Notes: generated by a model not told the origin, from the letters alone. Positions 54,344 through 63,592 are shown, counted from the first letter of the stretch. The stretch is DNA of 64,000 bases from Acidobacteriota bacterium (GCA_030949985.1 JAUZRX010000025.1:1-64000); one strand, 5' to 3'. Translations and numbers: made by a program.

Positions 54344-55675
54344 ATGCCCGCGATCCTGGTGGTGGACGACGAGCCGGGCATCCGCGCCTTCCTCCGCGGC
54401 GCCCTCGAAAATTTCCGCGCCGGCTGGCAGGTCAGCGAGGCGTCCGACGGCGGCGAGGCCCTCGAACGACTCGAGCAGCAGGATTTCCACCTGATGATCA
54501 CCGACCTGAAGATGCCCGGGGTCGGCGGCATGGATGTGTTGACCTACGCCCGCCGGCAAATGCCCGAGATGGAGGTGATCGTTCTCACCGCCCACGGCAG
54601 CGTGGAATCCGCCGTGCAGGCGATGAAGCTCGGCGCCTTCGACTACCTGACCAAACCCCTCAGCGGACCCGAGGAACTGCGGCTTCTGGTCGGACGCGCC
54701 CTCGAGCGCCGGCGACTGCGCAGCCTGGCCCAGAGCGGCGCGGCGGTCCACGAGGCGACGTCGGCGATGATCGCCGTCGACCCCCGTTCCCGGAGCGTGA
54801 TGGAGCTGATCCGCAAGGTGGCCCCGGAGCCGACCACGGTGTTGCTGCTCGGCGAAAGCGGCACGGGCAAGGAAGTCGCCGCGCGGGAGATCCACCGTCT
54901 CAGCCCGCGCTCCGGCCATCCCTTCGTGGCGGTCAACTGCGCGGCGGTCTCCGCGGGTCTGGTGGAAAGCGAACTCTTCGGCCACGAAAAGGGCGCCTTC
55001 ACCGGGGCGGACCAGCGACGGCGCGGCCGCTTCGAGCTGGCCGACGGGGGCACCCTCTTCCTCGACGAGGTGGCCGAGATGCCCGTCGCCCTGCAGGCCA
55101 AGTTGCTGCGGGTGCTCGACGAACGGGTCTTCGAACGGGTGGGCGGCAACCGCCGCATCCAGGTGGACGTGCGGATTCTCGCCGCCACCAACCGAGACCT
55201 GGACGTCGAGCGGGCCGCGGGCCGGATGCGCGAGGACCTCTACCACCGCCTGGCGGCGTTTCCCATCACGCTGCCGCCCTTGCGGGAGCGGAGCGAAGAT
55301 CTAGAGCCCCTGGCCCGGCACCTGTTGGCCCGTCTTTCCCGCCAGCTCGGGCGGCCCCGGCTGAACCTGGGCCCGGGAGTGCTCGCGCGGCTGCGCGCGC
55401 ACGACTGGCCGGGTAACGTGCGGGAACTGGGCAACGTGCTCGAGCGAGCGGCGATCCTTGCGCCGGGAGACACGATCGAGGTCGGCCACCTGGCCCTGGA
55501 GCCGGCGGGAGGCGCCACCGCGCCGGCCCTGGAAGGCACCCTGCGCGACATCGAGAAGGAGGCGATTCGCCGGGCCCTGGCAGCCTGCCAGGGGCATCGC
55601 AGGAAGGCCGCCCAACGCCTGGGAATCGGCCTGCGCACCCTCTACGAAAAGATCAAGACCTACGGTCTGTCCTGA
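54344..55675 (+). CDS. Sigma-54-dependent response regulator, ZraR-like
   Basis: The product is 443 residues: receiver (about 1-120; [36 protein letters not shown]), AAA+ (about 140-375; [44 protein letters not shown]), and Fis-type HTH ([29 protein letters not shown]). It starts one base after the kinase stop, with GGGAGAAAGC as ribosome site. The likely target is the Spy/ZraP-like gene at 59214, which has a perfect sigma-54 promoter. Confidence 0.92.
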   Translation: MPAILVVDDEPGIRAFLRGALENFRAGWQVSEASDGGEALERLEQQDFHLMITDLKMPGVGGMDVLTYARRQMPEMEVIVLTAHGSVESAVQAMKLGAFDYLTKPLSGPEELRLLVGRALERRRLRSLAQSGAAVHEATSAMIAVDPRSRSVMELIRKVAPEPTTVLLLGESGTGKEVAAREIHRLSPRSGHPFVAVNCAAVSAGLVESELFGHEKGAFTGADQRRRGRFELADGGTLFLDEVAEMPVALQAKLLRVLDERVFERVGGNRRIQVDVRILAATNRDLDVERAAGRMREDLYHRLAAFPITLPPLRERSEDLEPLARHLLARLSRQLGRPRLNLGPGVLARLRAHDWPGNVRELGNVLERAAILAPGDTIEVGHLALEPAGGATAPALEGTLRDIEKEAIRRALAACQGHRRKAAQRLGIGLRTLYEKIKTYGLS

Positions 55676-56100
55676 TCCCGCCCGACCCTGCCACCGGGGA
55701 GGATCCGGGAGAACAGGCGTCGAGACCAGGGACCGTGGCGGGCTTTCCATGCCTTTCGATCTTGCTCGACGGCGATTTTCCGCACCCGGCCGCCGCCCGC
55801 GCTCGCGTGGCGACCTCAGTATGTCCGGCCACCGCCGCGCGGGCCGGGGTCGTTGCGCCCGACCTTCGCCACATGCCGTTGAACCGGCTTGGGAGTAAAA
55901 CCCGGCCGGGCGACCCCGGGGCCCTTTCCCGCCTTTTCCTGCCCCGTCGGCGTTCTTCCGCAAGGGGCCGCCCATGCTTGCCGAACGCGGGAAGAAAGGG
56001 GCGGCGGCTTGACAGCCCCCCCGGCTTGACCGTACTTAGGGGGCGATTTCCCCCCAGCGCGGCGACCGACGCCCGGGTCGGGGGAAGCGGGGAGCGTGGG
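55676..56100. other. 425-bp gap between the response regulator and the aldolase gene
   Basis: An open frame runs through it, but its composition (Arg/Pro-rich, no ribosome site) does not look like protein. It ends with a good promoter (56009-56038). Nothing else was recognised. Confidence 0.5.
56009..56038 (+). promoter_or_regulatory. Sigma-70 promoter of the aldolase/FAAL operon
   Basis: TTGACA (56009-56014), 18-bp spacer, TACTTA (56033-56038). The -35 is perfect and the -10 keeps TA...TA. The first gene starts at 56101, giving a leader of about 55 bases. Confidence 0.6.
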
Positions 56101-57201
56101 ATGAAGGTCGCAGTACTGCGCGAAGAGGGCGCTTCCAACCTGGCGGCGCTGGGAGAGGAGGTCGCCGCCCTCCTGGCGCAACGCGGCCACGAGATCGTCC
56201 CCGAGCCTGTCGAGGACCTGCGGCTCGTCCTCAACCTGACTACCGTGGAGCAGGCCCGGGTGAACTACATCCGGCCCAATCCGTCGGTTTTCGTCGCCTC
56301 GCTGGTGCACTCCGAAAACGGCACGCGGTGGGAAAGCCTCGAGGCACTCAAGCGGGCCACCTACACGGCCCTGGTCAAGACCATGTCCAACGTGGTGGTC
56401 CACCGGGTCGAAAACGGCCCCCTGGGCGGGTCGGTGTACTTCATGACCCCCGAGTTGGGCTTCCGCCGCCGAGACGACGACGACGAGGTGGCCCGCTCCA
56501 TCGTCGACTACGTCACCCCGCTGTGCGAGGCGCGGGTGGTGGTCGACAACCGCCTGGACGAGGATCTGCCCGAAGAGCTCTGGGAAGGCGACGACAAGAC
56601 CGACGCCCTGCGCGCCTACGGGCGCACGATGGACGAGTTGAACCTGCTGCCGAGCCCCTTCGACATCAAGAGCCTGCTCTCCGAGCGCGATCTGCGCCTG
56701 GCGATGAAGCTCTTCGGCCTCAAGCAACTCTCCTACGGCAACCTTTCCGTGCGTCGCGACGCGCACAGCTTCTGGATGACGGGCCGCGGTGTGAACAAGG
56801 GCGCGCTCGAAAAAATCGGCCGCGACATCTTCCTGGTCAAGGGCTACGATCCGGCCAGCCAGGAGATCCTGCTTTCGGTGCCTCCGGGGACGGACCCCAC
56901 CTCTCGCGTCTCGGTGGATGCGATCGAGCACTTCAAGATCTACGACGCGCTGCCCCAGGTCGGCGCCATCGTGCACGTCCACGCGTGGATGGACGGAGTC
57001 GCCGCCACGCTGCAGAGCTGGCCCTGCGGCACCGAGCAACTGGCCGACGACGTGCTCGAACTGGTCCGCGCCGAAGCCGATCCGGGCCGTGCGGTGGTGG
57101 GCCTGAAAAACCACGGGCTGACCATCACGGGTCCCAGCCTGGAAGAGATCTTCTCTCGGGTCGAGGGTCGCCTGACCCAGGATATCCCCCCCCTGGAATA
57201 G
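56101..57201 (+). CDS. Class II aldolase/adducin-family protein with a novel N-terminal domain
   Basis: The product is 366 residues. The C-terminal ~190 residues are class II aldolase-like: YGNLSVRRDAHSFWMTGRG, GAIVHVHAW (metal His-x-His) and VVGLKNHGLTITG. The N-terminal ~170 residues (MKVAVLREEGASNLAALGEE..., then NPSVFVASLVHSENG) match no family I recognise. Known relatives cleave or epimerise phosphosugars with Zn. GGGAG lies six bases before ATG 56101. It is followed 36 bp later by the acyl-AMP ligase. Confidence 0.75.
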   Translation: MKVAVLREEGASNLAALGEEVAALLAQRGHEIVPEPVEDLRLVLNLTTVEQARVNYIRPNPSVFVASLVHSENGTRWESLEALKRATYTALVKTMSNVVVHRVENGPLGGSVYFMTPELGFRRRDDDDEVARSIVDYVTPLCEARVVVDNRLDEDLPEELWEGDDKTDALRAYGRTMDELNLLPSPFDIKSLLSERDLRLAMKLFGLKQLSYGNLSVRRDAHSFWMTGRGVNKGALEKIGRDIFLVKGYDPASQEILLSVPPGTDPTSRVSVDAIEHFKIYDALPQVGAIVHVHAWMDGVAATLQSWPCGTEQLADDVLELVRAEADPGRAVVGLKNHGLTITGPSLEEIFSRVEGRLTQDIPPLE

Positions 57202-57237
57202 GACCGGGGCCGGGAGCTTGACGGGAGGACAGGCCAC

Positions 57238-58968
57238 ATGCGTCGCACGATGGTCGACCTGGTCGACCGCATGCAGCTGGCGTCGCCGGAACACCGCCTG
57301 ACCCTGGTCGACGCGCGGGGCCGGTCGACGGTCTTCACCTGGCGGGATCTGCACCGCAAGATCCTGGCCCACGCCTCGTGGCTGGCGGCCGCCGGCATCC
57401 AGCGCGGCGACCGGGTGATCGTCTGCCCGACCAACGACCCCGACGTGCTCGCCAGCTTCCTGGCCCTGTTCTACCTCGGTGCGATTCCCTTCTGCGTCAG
57501 CGGAGCCCAGCTCGGCCAGTCCCCGGGCAGCCAGCTTCCCTTCGTCGCCTCGCTCGTCAACCACGCCGGGGCCCGGGCGATCTTCGCCCAGGCCGAGCTG
57601 GTGGCCCGCAACGACGAGGAGGGACTGATCGACCCGGAGTACATCATCGACCACGTCCCCTCGAGCCTGGACGCCGAATCCATCACTCCGCCGCCCCGGG
57701 CCCGGGTCACCGAGGACGAACTGGCCTTCGTGCAGTTTTCCTCGGGCAGCACCTCCCAACCCAAGGGCGTGCGCATCTCTCACCGCAACGTGATCGACAA
57801 CGTGCGGCTCCTGGTGGAAGTCGGTCGCCGCCACCCCGACGAGGCCGGCGTGGCCTGGCTCCCGCTCTACCACGACATGGGGCTGATCGCGACCCTCTTC
57901 GCCACCCTCTGGCACTATCCGCGGGATGCCACGCTGCTCAACCCGATTCGCTTCCTGCTGCGCCCGATCTCGTGGATCGAGGCGATCTCCCGCAGCCGGG
58001 CACGCGCGTCGATCTGTCCCAACTTCGCCCTCGATCTGTGCACCGACAGGATTCGACGCCAGCAACTGCGCGAGCTCGAGATCGACCTGTCCTGCCTCGA
58101 ATATCTCTACGTGGGTGCCGAGCCGGTGCGACCGTCCACCCTCCAGCGCTTCCGCGAAAAGTTCGAGGAGTTCGGCCTGGGCCCCCGCGTTCTACGCCCG
58201 GTCTACGGCCTGGCCGAAGCGACCCTCGTGGTCACCTGCCCCGACCTGGGGGAAGAGATCATCACCCGGACCATCGACGGCATCGAGGTCCCCTCGGTGG
58301 GCCGACCGCTGGGTGACTTCCGGCTCCGCATCGTCGACGAGTCCGGCGCGGACGTGCCGACGGGCGAGATCGGCGAAGTCTGGCTGAAGGGAACGTCCGT
58401 CACCGCCGGCTACCTCGACGAGAGCGCCAACAAGCGACTCTTCTCTGACGGCTGGCTGCGCACCGGCGACCTGGGCACCCTCGACGAGGCCGGCCGGCTC
58501 TACATCACAGGCCGCCTCAAGGACCTGATCATCATCAACGGGAAGAACTTCTACGCCCACGACATCGTCGCCGAACTCGAGCAGCTTCCCTTCTTCGAGC
58601 GCGGCAAGGTCCATGTCTTCTCCATCGTCTGCGACGACACGGAGCGGGTCGTGCTGCTGAGCGTTCCACTGGGCAAGATGACCCCCGCGGTCAAGGCCAA
58701 GATCAAGATCTTCCAGCACCTGGTCAAACGGGGCGGTCCCCACGGCTGGATCAAGAATATTCCCGAGCAGGAAGCCGCCGAATGGGTGGAAAAGCTGGTC
58801 TCTTCCGACGCCCGGGAGCTGATCAACGAGGTCAAGCGCTACGTGCTGGCCAAGTTCGGCGTTCCGCTGCACGACATCGTCTTCGTCAACAAGATTCCGC
58901 GCACCACCTCGGGCAAGGTGCGACGGGAAGATTGCGAGCGGCTCTACCTCGAACAGCGCCGTTCCTGA
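57238..58968 (+). CDS. Fatty acyl-AMP ligase (FAAL)-like enzyme
   Basis: The product is 576 residues. FSSGSTSQPKGVRISHRNV is the AMP loop. WLPLYHDMGLIATLFA, FLLRPISWIEAISRSRAR and ASICPNFALDLC are FAAL-typical, unlike acyl-CoA synthetases. The end reads NKIPRTTSGKVRREDC. FAALs load acyl-AMP onto carrier proteins of polyketide or lipid pathways, yet no carrier protein is next to it. GGGAGG lies nine bases before ATG 57238. It is probably co-transcribed with the aldolase gene. Confidence 0.85.
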   Translation: MRRTMVDLVDRMQLASPEHRLTLVDARGRSTVFTWRDLHRKILAHASWLAAAGIQRGDRVIVCPTNDPDVLASFLALFYLGAIPFCVSGAQLGQSPGSQLPFVASLVNHAGARAIFAQAELVARNDEEGLIDPEYIIDHVPSSLDAESITPPPRARVTEDELAFVQFSSGSTSQPKGVRISHRNVIDNVRLLVEVGRRHPDEAGVAWLPLYHDMGLIATLFATLWHYPRDATLLNPIRFLLRPISWIEAISRSRARASICPNFALDLCTDRIRRQQLRELEIDLSCLEYLYVGAEPVRPSTLQRFREKFEEFGLGPRVLRPVYGLAEATLVVTCPDLGEEIITRTIDGIEVPSVGRPLGDFRLRIVDESGADVPTGEIGEVWLKGTSVTAGYLDESANKRLFSDGWLRTGDLGTLDEAGRLYITGRLKDLIIINGKNFYAHDIVAELEQLPFFERGKVHVFSIVCDDTERVVLLSVPLGKMTPAVKAKIKIFQHLVKRGGPHGWIKNIPEQEAAEWVEKLVSSDARELINEVKRYVLAKFGVPLHDIVFVNKIPRTTSGKVRREDCERLYLEQRRS

Positions 58969-58987
58969 ACCGCCCCCCCCGGGCGCG

Positions 58988-59025
58988 GAATCCGCACTCC
59001 CCGCCATGCAGAATCCGCACTCCCC
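58988..59025 (+). promoter_or_regulatory. Two 15-bp direct repeats, candidate enhancer for the sigma-54 promoter
   Basis: GAATCCGCACTCCCC occurs at 58988-59002 and 59011-59025, 23 bp apart, about two helical turns. Each includes an inverted repeat of the form GGAAT-CCGC-ACTCC (perfect but for one base in copy 1). The pair lies about 118-155 bp upstream of the predicted start point. Confidence 0.6.
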
Positions 59026-59115
59026 GGCTCCCGCCGGCGCCGGGTGCGCCGGCGGCCTCGCCCCAACTCCCGGACAGGCCGCCGGATAGCCCCCGCACCA
59101 GCCTCCCGGCCCAGC

Positions 59116-59131
59116 TGGCACGTGACTTGCT
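59116..59131 (+). promoter_or_regulatory. Perfect sigma-54 promoter of the Spy/ZraP-like gene
   Basis: TGGCACG-TGAC-TTGCT matches the -24/-12 consensus at every conserved position, with GG (59117-59118) and GC (59129-59130) ten bases apart. Transcription should start near 59142, about 72 bases before the start codon. Confidence 0.85.
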
Positions 59132-59178
59132 TTACAGGCCCGTGGGACGACCCGCCCCCGGCCCGCAGGCCCAGCCGA

Positions 59179-59199
59179 GGCCCGCCGCGCCGGCGGGCC
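59179..59199 (+). promoter_or_regulatory. Leader hairpin next to the ribosome site
   Basis: GGCCCGCCG, loop CGC, CGGCGGGCC is a perfect 9-bp stem ending one base before AGGAG (59201). It lies in the predicted leader. It may stabilise the mRNA or limit ribosome access. Confidence 0.5.
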
Positions 59200-59213
59200 C
59201 AGGAGAAAGCGCT

Positions 59214-59807
59214 ATGAGATTCCCCCGCTACGTGTCACATGCCCCCCTGCTTCCCATTCTGGCGGCCCTGGCCGTCGCACTCCCTGCCGGCGCCGCTCCC
59301 GCCCCGGCCGGGGCGGGCGGCCCCCACGGCGGCCCGCCCCCGGCAGACTGCCCGCACGACCCGGGCACCCCGCCTTTCGGACCCGCGGCCCTGGGTTTCG
59401 GTCCCGGTCCCCTGGGCCCCGGGGTCTTCGCCCGCCTCGGCCTGAGCGCCGACCAGCGCGCCCGGATCCGGGCCGTGCGCCAGTCCCGGATCGCCGAAAA
59501 CGCCGACCTTCTCGAGCAGCTCACCGCCCACCGGCAGGCCATGCAAGAACTCTGGAAGGCGGAACGGCCGGACAAGGAAAAGATCCTGGCCCGCTGGAAG
59601 GAAGGCGCGCAGCTTCGGCGGCAGTGGTACGAGAAGATGGTGGACATGCGCCTGGCCGTGCTGGAAGTGCTCACCCCCGAACAGCGCGGGAAGCTGCGCG
59701 AACTGGCCGATACACCCCCGAACCGCCGCCACGGGCCGACACACGGGCACGGCCACCACGGCAAGCGCCGCGGACATCCCGGCTGCGGCGGCGGTCCCCC
59801 TGCCTGA
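59214..59807 (+). CDS. Spy/CpxP/ZraP-like periplasmic metal-binding protein
   Basis: The product is 197 residues with a signal peptide to about residue 28. A Gly/Pro-rich linker leads to a helical domain of the LTxxQ type (LGLSADQRARIRAVRQSR, then LEVLTPEQRGKLREL). The C-terminus is His-rich (HGPTHGHGHHGKRRGHPGC), as expected for zinc or copper binding. AGGAG lies eight bases before ATG 59214. A ZraP-like partner of the ZraSR-like pair is the natural reading: it may buffer metal, chaperone proteins, and damp signalling. Confidence 0.82.
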   Translation: MRFPRYVSHAPLLPILAALAVALPAGAAPAPAGAGGPHGGPPPADCPHDPGTPPFGPAALGFGPGPLGPGVFARLGLSADQRARIRAVRQSRIAENADLLEQLTAHRQAMQELWKAERPDKEKILARWKEGAQLRRQWYEKMVDMRLAVLEVLTPEQRGKLRELADTPPNRRHGPTHGHGHHGKRRGHPGCGGGPPA

Positions 59808-59992
59808 TGCATCCCGCGCAGGCCGACCCTCCCCCGGCGCCCCGCCCCCGCGGGGCGCCGATCTCTTCGGCCCGGACCGGCGTCCCCGCCGCCTCTTGAC
59901 CCCGACCTCCCCTTGGCAATACTTGAAAGTGTCCCCCGTCCCAGCATCGGGGACGGCAGCGCAGGTCTGCCCGCTCTCAGCCCGGAGGTCTC

Positions 59993-60952
59993 ATGATCCG
60001 CGAATCCCGTCTTGCCGCCCTCGCCGTGCCGGTCCTCGTTCTGGCCGCGGCGCTGTTCTCGTCCGTCTCGACCGCTGTGGCCAAGGACGATGCCCGCCTG
60101 CGCGTCGCCGTGATCGACTTCGACACCGAGGCGCTTCACGGAAGCTGGCGCTACTCCTGGCACTGGTCGAACCTGTCCAAGACCGCCGCGGCCAACCTGG
60201 CGGAGGAACTGTTCAAGACAGGCCGCTTCCGGGTCATCGAGCGCCAGCGGCTCGACGCCGTGCTGAGTGAGCAAAACCTGGGAGACAGCGGCCGGATCGA
60301 CGCCACCACGGCCGCCCGCATCGGCAAGATCCTCGGTGTGCAGCTCGTGGTGATCGGTTCCGTCACGGAATTCGGCATCAAGGAGCAGGGCGGCAGGCTG
60401 CCCCAGATCGGCAAGTGGAAATGGGGGCGCGGCCTCGGCGGCAAGCTGGTCACCAGCAGTTGCGCCCTGACGGCAAGACTGGTCGACACCACCACCGCCG
60501 AAATCCTGGCCGTCGGCGAGGCCGCGAGCACCCATAAATTCGCCAAGGGGGAGTTCGCCGGCGCCAACCTGGGCACCAACTGGGACAGCGGCATGGCTTC
60601 CAAGGTACTGGCCGAAGCCGTCGAGAAACTGGCCGCGGATATCGCCGCCGGCGCCGCCAACGTGGATCCCTCGACCCTGCGCGGCGGCCTGGTGGGCAAG
60701 ATCGCCAAGGTCGCGGGGGACAAGATCTACGTCAACCTGGGATCCGCCTCCGGCGTCAAGGCCGGGGACCGCTTCGCGGTAACCGCCCTGGGCGAAGCGA
60801 TCATCGATCCGGATACCGGCGAGAACCTGGGCGGTATCGAGAGTGAAATCGGCGAAATCGAGATCGTTCAGGTCGCCGGCGCCAAGCTCTCCGTGGCACG
60901 TCCGGTCTCCGGCTCGGGCTTTGCGGCCGGCAACAAGATCTCGATGAAGTGA
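59993..60952 (+). CDS. CsgG/HfaB-family secreted protein
   Basis: The product is 319 residues with a signal peptide cut near STAVAK. The CsgG core has RVAVIDFDTEALHGSWRY, LAEELFKTGRFRVIERQRLDAVLSEQNLG, ATTAARIGKILGVQLVVIGSVTEFG and CALTARLVDTTTAEILAVG. A C-terminal ~90 residues form a small beta domain (KIAKVAGDKIYVNLGSASGVKAGD) seen in FlgT-like and other CsgG relatives. No lipobox is visible, so it is probably soluble in the periplasm, not a curli pore. GGAGG precedes the ATG. Confidence 0.82.
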   Translation: MIRESRLAALAVPVLVLAAALFSSVSTAVAKDDARLRVAVIDFDTEALHGSWRYSWHWSNLSKTAAANLAEELFKTGRFRVIERQRLDAVLSEQNLGDSGRIDATTAARIGKILGVQLVVIGSVTEFGIKEQGGRLPQIGKWKWGRGLGGKLVTSSCALTARLVDTTTAEILAVGEAASTHKFAKGEFAGANLGTNWDSGMASKVLAEAVEKLAADIAAGAANVDPSTLRGGLVGKIAKVAGDKIYVNLGSASGVKAGDRFAVTALGEAIIDPDTGENLGGIESEIGEIEIVQVAGAKLSVARPVSGSGFAAGNKISMK

Positions 60953-61428
60953 TGGCAGACGCCCTCGCCGGCCGTTACGCGCGGATTCGCACGCAGCTCG
61001 CCGAACTCTTCGCCGGCTACGACCAGGGCCTCGACGCCACGGCGCGCATGGCCAGCATCGTGGCCCTGCTGCATCACAAGATGCCCCACTTCTCCTGGAC
61101 CGGGTTCTATCGCTGGACGGGAGCAGACCTGGTGGTCGGCCCCTATCAGGGTCCGCTGGCCTGCGCGGTGCTCAAGCGGGGCAGGGGCGTCTGCCTGCGC
61201 TGTGTCGAAACCGGCCAGGCTGTACGGGTCGACGACGTCCACGCCTTCGAGGGCCACATCGCCTGCGACTCCCGCTCCCGCAGCGAAGTCGTGGTGCCGG
61301 TGCGCCGCGATGACCGACTCGTCGCCGTCCTCGACGTGGATTCCGTGCGCCCCGCCGCCTTCACGTCCACCGACATCGCGGGGCTCGAAGCGATCACCGC
61401 GCTGGTCTATCCCGAACAGTCCGCCTAG
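60952..61428 (+). CDS. msrC: Free methionine-(R)-sulfoxide reductase (GAF, fRMsr)
   Basis: The product is 158 residues, a single GAF domain of the fRMsr type: SWTGFYRW, LVVGPYQGPLACAVLKRGRGVC and VHAFEGHIACDSRSRSEVVVPV. The three catalytic cysteines are present (about 72, 82 and 105 by rough count). It reduces free Met-R-sulfoxide. Its ATG shares a base with the CsgG-like stop (TGATG). Confidence 0.88.
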   Translation: MADALAGRYARIRTQLAELFAGYDQGLDATARMASIVALLHHKMPHFSWTGFYRWTGADLVVGPYQGPLACAVLKRGRGVCLRCVETGQAVRVDDVHAFEGHIACDSRSRSEVVVPVRRDDRLVAVLDVDSVRPAAFTSTDIAGLEAITALVYPEQSA

Positions 61429-61569
61429 CCATCCGGCGAGCGAGCCTCTTTCCCCACCGGACGCCTTTCCAACGAGCCGCGGAACGCGCCGGGTTCGGAC
61501 GACACGCCCGCGCGGGGCGCGGGAGCTGCTGTATATTCTGGTGGGCCCTGGTGACCCGAGGAGACACAG

Positions 61570-62388
61570 ATGCGCACCGGAATCATCGAACTTGAAGCGG
61601 ACCACCCCGGGTTCAACGATCCGGAGTACCGGCGGCGGCGGGACGAGATCGCCCGCCGGGCCCTCGAGCATCAACCCGGACAGGCGCCGCCGCATATCGA
61701 GTACACCGAATCCGAAAACCGCACCTGGAAGCAGGTCTACGAGGGGCTTACCAGATTGTATCCCACCCACGCCTGCCGGGAGTACAACGAGGCCTTCGGA
61801 GACATCGGCTTCTCTCCCGACCGCATTCCCCAGCTGGCCGAAATCGACGACTACCTGAAAAGTAAGACAGGCTTTCGGATCCAACCGGTGGCCGGACTGG
61901 TGGAGAGCCGCGATTTCCTCGCCTCCCTCGCCCAGCGCATCTTTCCCTCCACCGCCTACATCCGCCACCACAGCACGCCTCACTACACGCCCGAACCGGA
62001 TGTCTGTCACGAGTTGCTCGGTCATGTGCCGATGCTGGCGATCCCCGAATACGCCGACCTGATGCAGAAGATCGGCGAGGGCTCGGTGGGGGGCAGCGAC
62101 GAGCAGATCCTCCAGTTCGGCAGGCTCTACTGGTACACCATCGAGTTCGGCGTGGTCCGGCAAGCCGGTCAGCTGAAGGCCTACGGCGCGGGCCTGCTCT
62201 CGAGCCCCGGCGAGCTGGCCCACGCGGTGGAGGAAAAACCCGAGATTCGCCGCTTCGATCCGGACGAGGCGCGACAGATCGAGAACCCGATCACCACCTA
62301 CCAGCCGATCCTCTACGAGGTCTGCAGCATCCGCGAAGCTTTCTACCTGGTCGCCGCCTTCATCGAGCGCATCAAGCACGGCCTGTGA
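61570..62388 (+). CDS. phhA: Phenylalanine-4-hydroxylase
   Basis: The product is 272 residues, the monomeric bacterial size. DVCHELLGHVP (iron His pair) and YWYTIEFGVV (iron Glu) are intact, as is KAYGAGLLSSPGEL. It makes tyrosine from phenylalanine with a pterin cofactor. GAGGAG lies before the ATG; TATATT at 61532-61537 is a possible -10. It heads the phhA-hmgA-ligase run. Confidence 0.95.
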   Translation: MRTGIIELEADHPGFNDPEYRRRRDEIARRALEHQPGQAPPHIEYTESENRTWKQVYEGLTRLYPTHACREYNEAFGDIGFSPDRIPQLAEIDDYLKSKTGFRIQPVAGLVESRDFLASLAQRIFPSTAYIRHHSTPHYTPEPDVCHELLGHVPMLAIPEYADLMQKIGEGSVGGSDEQILQFGRLYWYTIEFGVVRQAGQLKAYGAGLLSSPGELAHAVEEKPEIRRFDPDEARQIENPITTYQPILYEVCSIREAFYLVAAFIERIKHGL

Positions 62389-62431
62389 AAGCGCCGCGGG
62401 CCTTCTCCAGCGACGCAAGGGAGAGGAGACG

Positions 62432-63592
62432 ATGATCCACCGACTCCAGCGGGGCACCGTTCCCCCCAAGCCCCACACCGTCTTCGAGGTCGATGGGGCC
62501 CTGACCTACGAACACTGCTTTACGCGCCAGGGCTTCGATGGCTCCTACTCGATCCTCTATCACCGGCGACCGCCCCATTGGGTCGCGGCCGCTGAAGACC
62601 TGGGCGAGCATCCCGGCGCCGGAGGCCCGGCCGCTCCGGGCAATCTCGAGCGGCGCCATTACCTCAGTGGCAAGATCCCCCGGGGCGGATCCCCTTTCCT
62701 CTGTCGCCGCCGTATTCTCGTCAACCCGGATATCGCGATCTGGATCGCCCACCCCGACCAGGACGACGAGACCCTGGTGGCCAACGGGGACGGCGATGAG
62801 CTGGTTTTCGTGCACCGCGGAAGCGGTCGACTCGACTCCCCATACGGTGAGCTGGCATTCGACGAGCAGGATTATGTCTACGTGCCCCGGGGTGTGCCCC
62901 ATCGCTGGCGCATCGATGGCCCCGCCGAGCTACTGATCATGGAAGGGCTGAGCTACATCGATCTGCCGGCCCAGTTCCGCAACGCCGCCGGTCAACTCAA
63001 GATGGACGCTCCCTATTCCCACCGGGACTTCCGGCCGCCGCGCTGGCCCGAGGGCGGTCCCACGACCCTGGCCCCGCCGCGGCGCCTGGTCACCAAACGC
63101 CGAGGCCGCCTGAGCGCCCTGGAAATGAGCCATGACCCCTTCGACGTGGTGGGCTGGGACGGCATGGTCTGGCCCTTCGCCTTCCCCATCCGCGCCTACC
63201 AGCCCCGTACGGGCCTGGTGCACCTGCCGCCGACGATTCACATCACCTTCGCCGGCGCAGGTTTCGTGATCTGCTCCTTCGTGCCGCGGGTGGTGGATTT
63301 CCACGAAAAGGCGATTCCCTGCCCCTACCCCCACTCGTCGGTGGACTGCGACGAGGTGCTGTTCTACGTGGAGGGCAACTTCACCTCGCGCAAGGGAATC
63401 GGGCCGGGCTCGATCTCCTATCACCCGATGGGCCTGCCTCACGGACCCCACCCGGGCACGTACGAAGCGTCCATCGGCACCCGCACCACCTCGGAGATGG
63501 CCGTGATGATCGACACCTTCAAGCCTCTCGATCCCACCTCCCACGCCCGGTCCATCGAGGACCCCGGCTACAACACGAGCTGGGTCCGCTGA
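62432..63592 (+). CDS. hmgA: Homogentisate 1,2-dioxygenase
   Basis: The product is 386 residues, the short bacterial form. RGVPHRWRIDGPAELLIMEGL, DVVGWDGMVWPFAFPI and CDEVLFYVEGNFTSRKGIGPGSISYHPMGLPHGPHPG hold the iron ligands. It opens homogentisate to maleylacetoacetate in tyrosine breakdown. The gap after phhA is 43 bp. 4-HPP dioxygenase and fumarylacetoacetase are not seen in the window. Confidence 0.93.
   Translation: MIHRLQRGTVPPKPHTVFEVDGALTYEHCFTRQGFDGSYSILYHRRPPHWVAAAEDLGEHPGAGGPAAPGNLERRHYLSGKIPRGGSPFLCRRRILVNPDIAIWIAHPDQDDETLVANGDGDELVFVHRGSGRLDSPYGELAFDEQDYVYVPRGVPHRWRIDGPAELLIMEGLSYIDLPAQFRNAAGQLKMDAPYSHRDFRPPRWPEGGPTTLAPPRRLVTKRRGRLSALEMSHDPFDVVGWDGMVWPFAFPIRAYQPRTGLVHLPPTIHITFAGAGFVICSFVPRVVDFHEKAIPCPYPHSSVDCDEVLFYVEGNFTSRKGIGPGSISYHPMGLPHGPHPGTYEASIGTRTTSEMAVMIDTFKPLDPTSHARSIEDPGYNTSWVR

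Noticed and set aside
59913-59930. Sigma-54-like sequence before the CsgG-like gene (TTGGCAATACTTGAAA)
   Set aside because: The -12 GC is missing at the required spacing.
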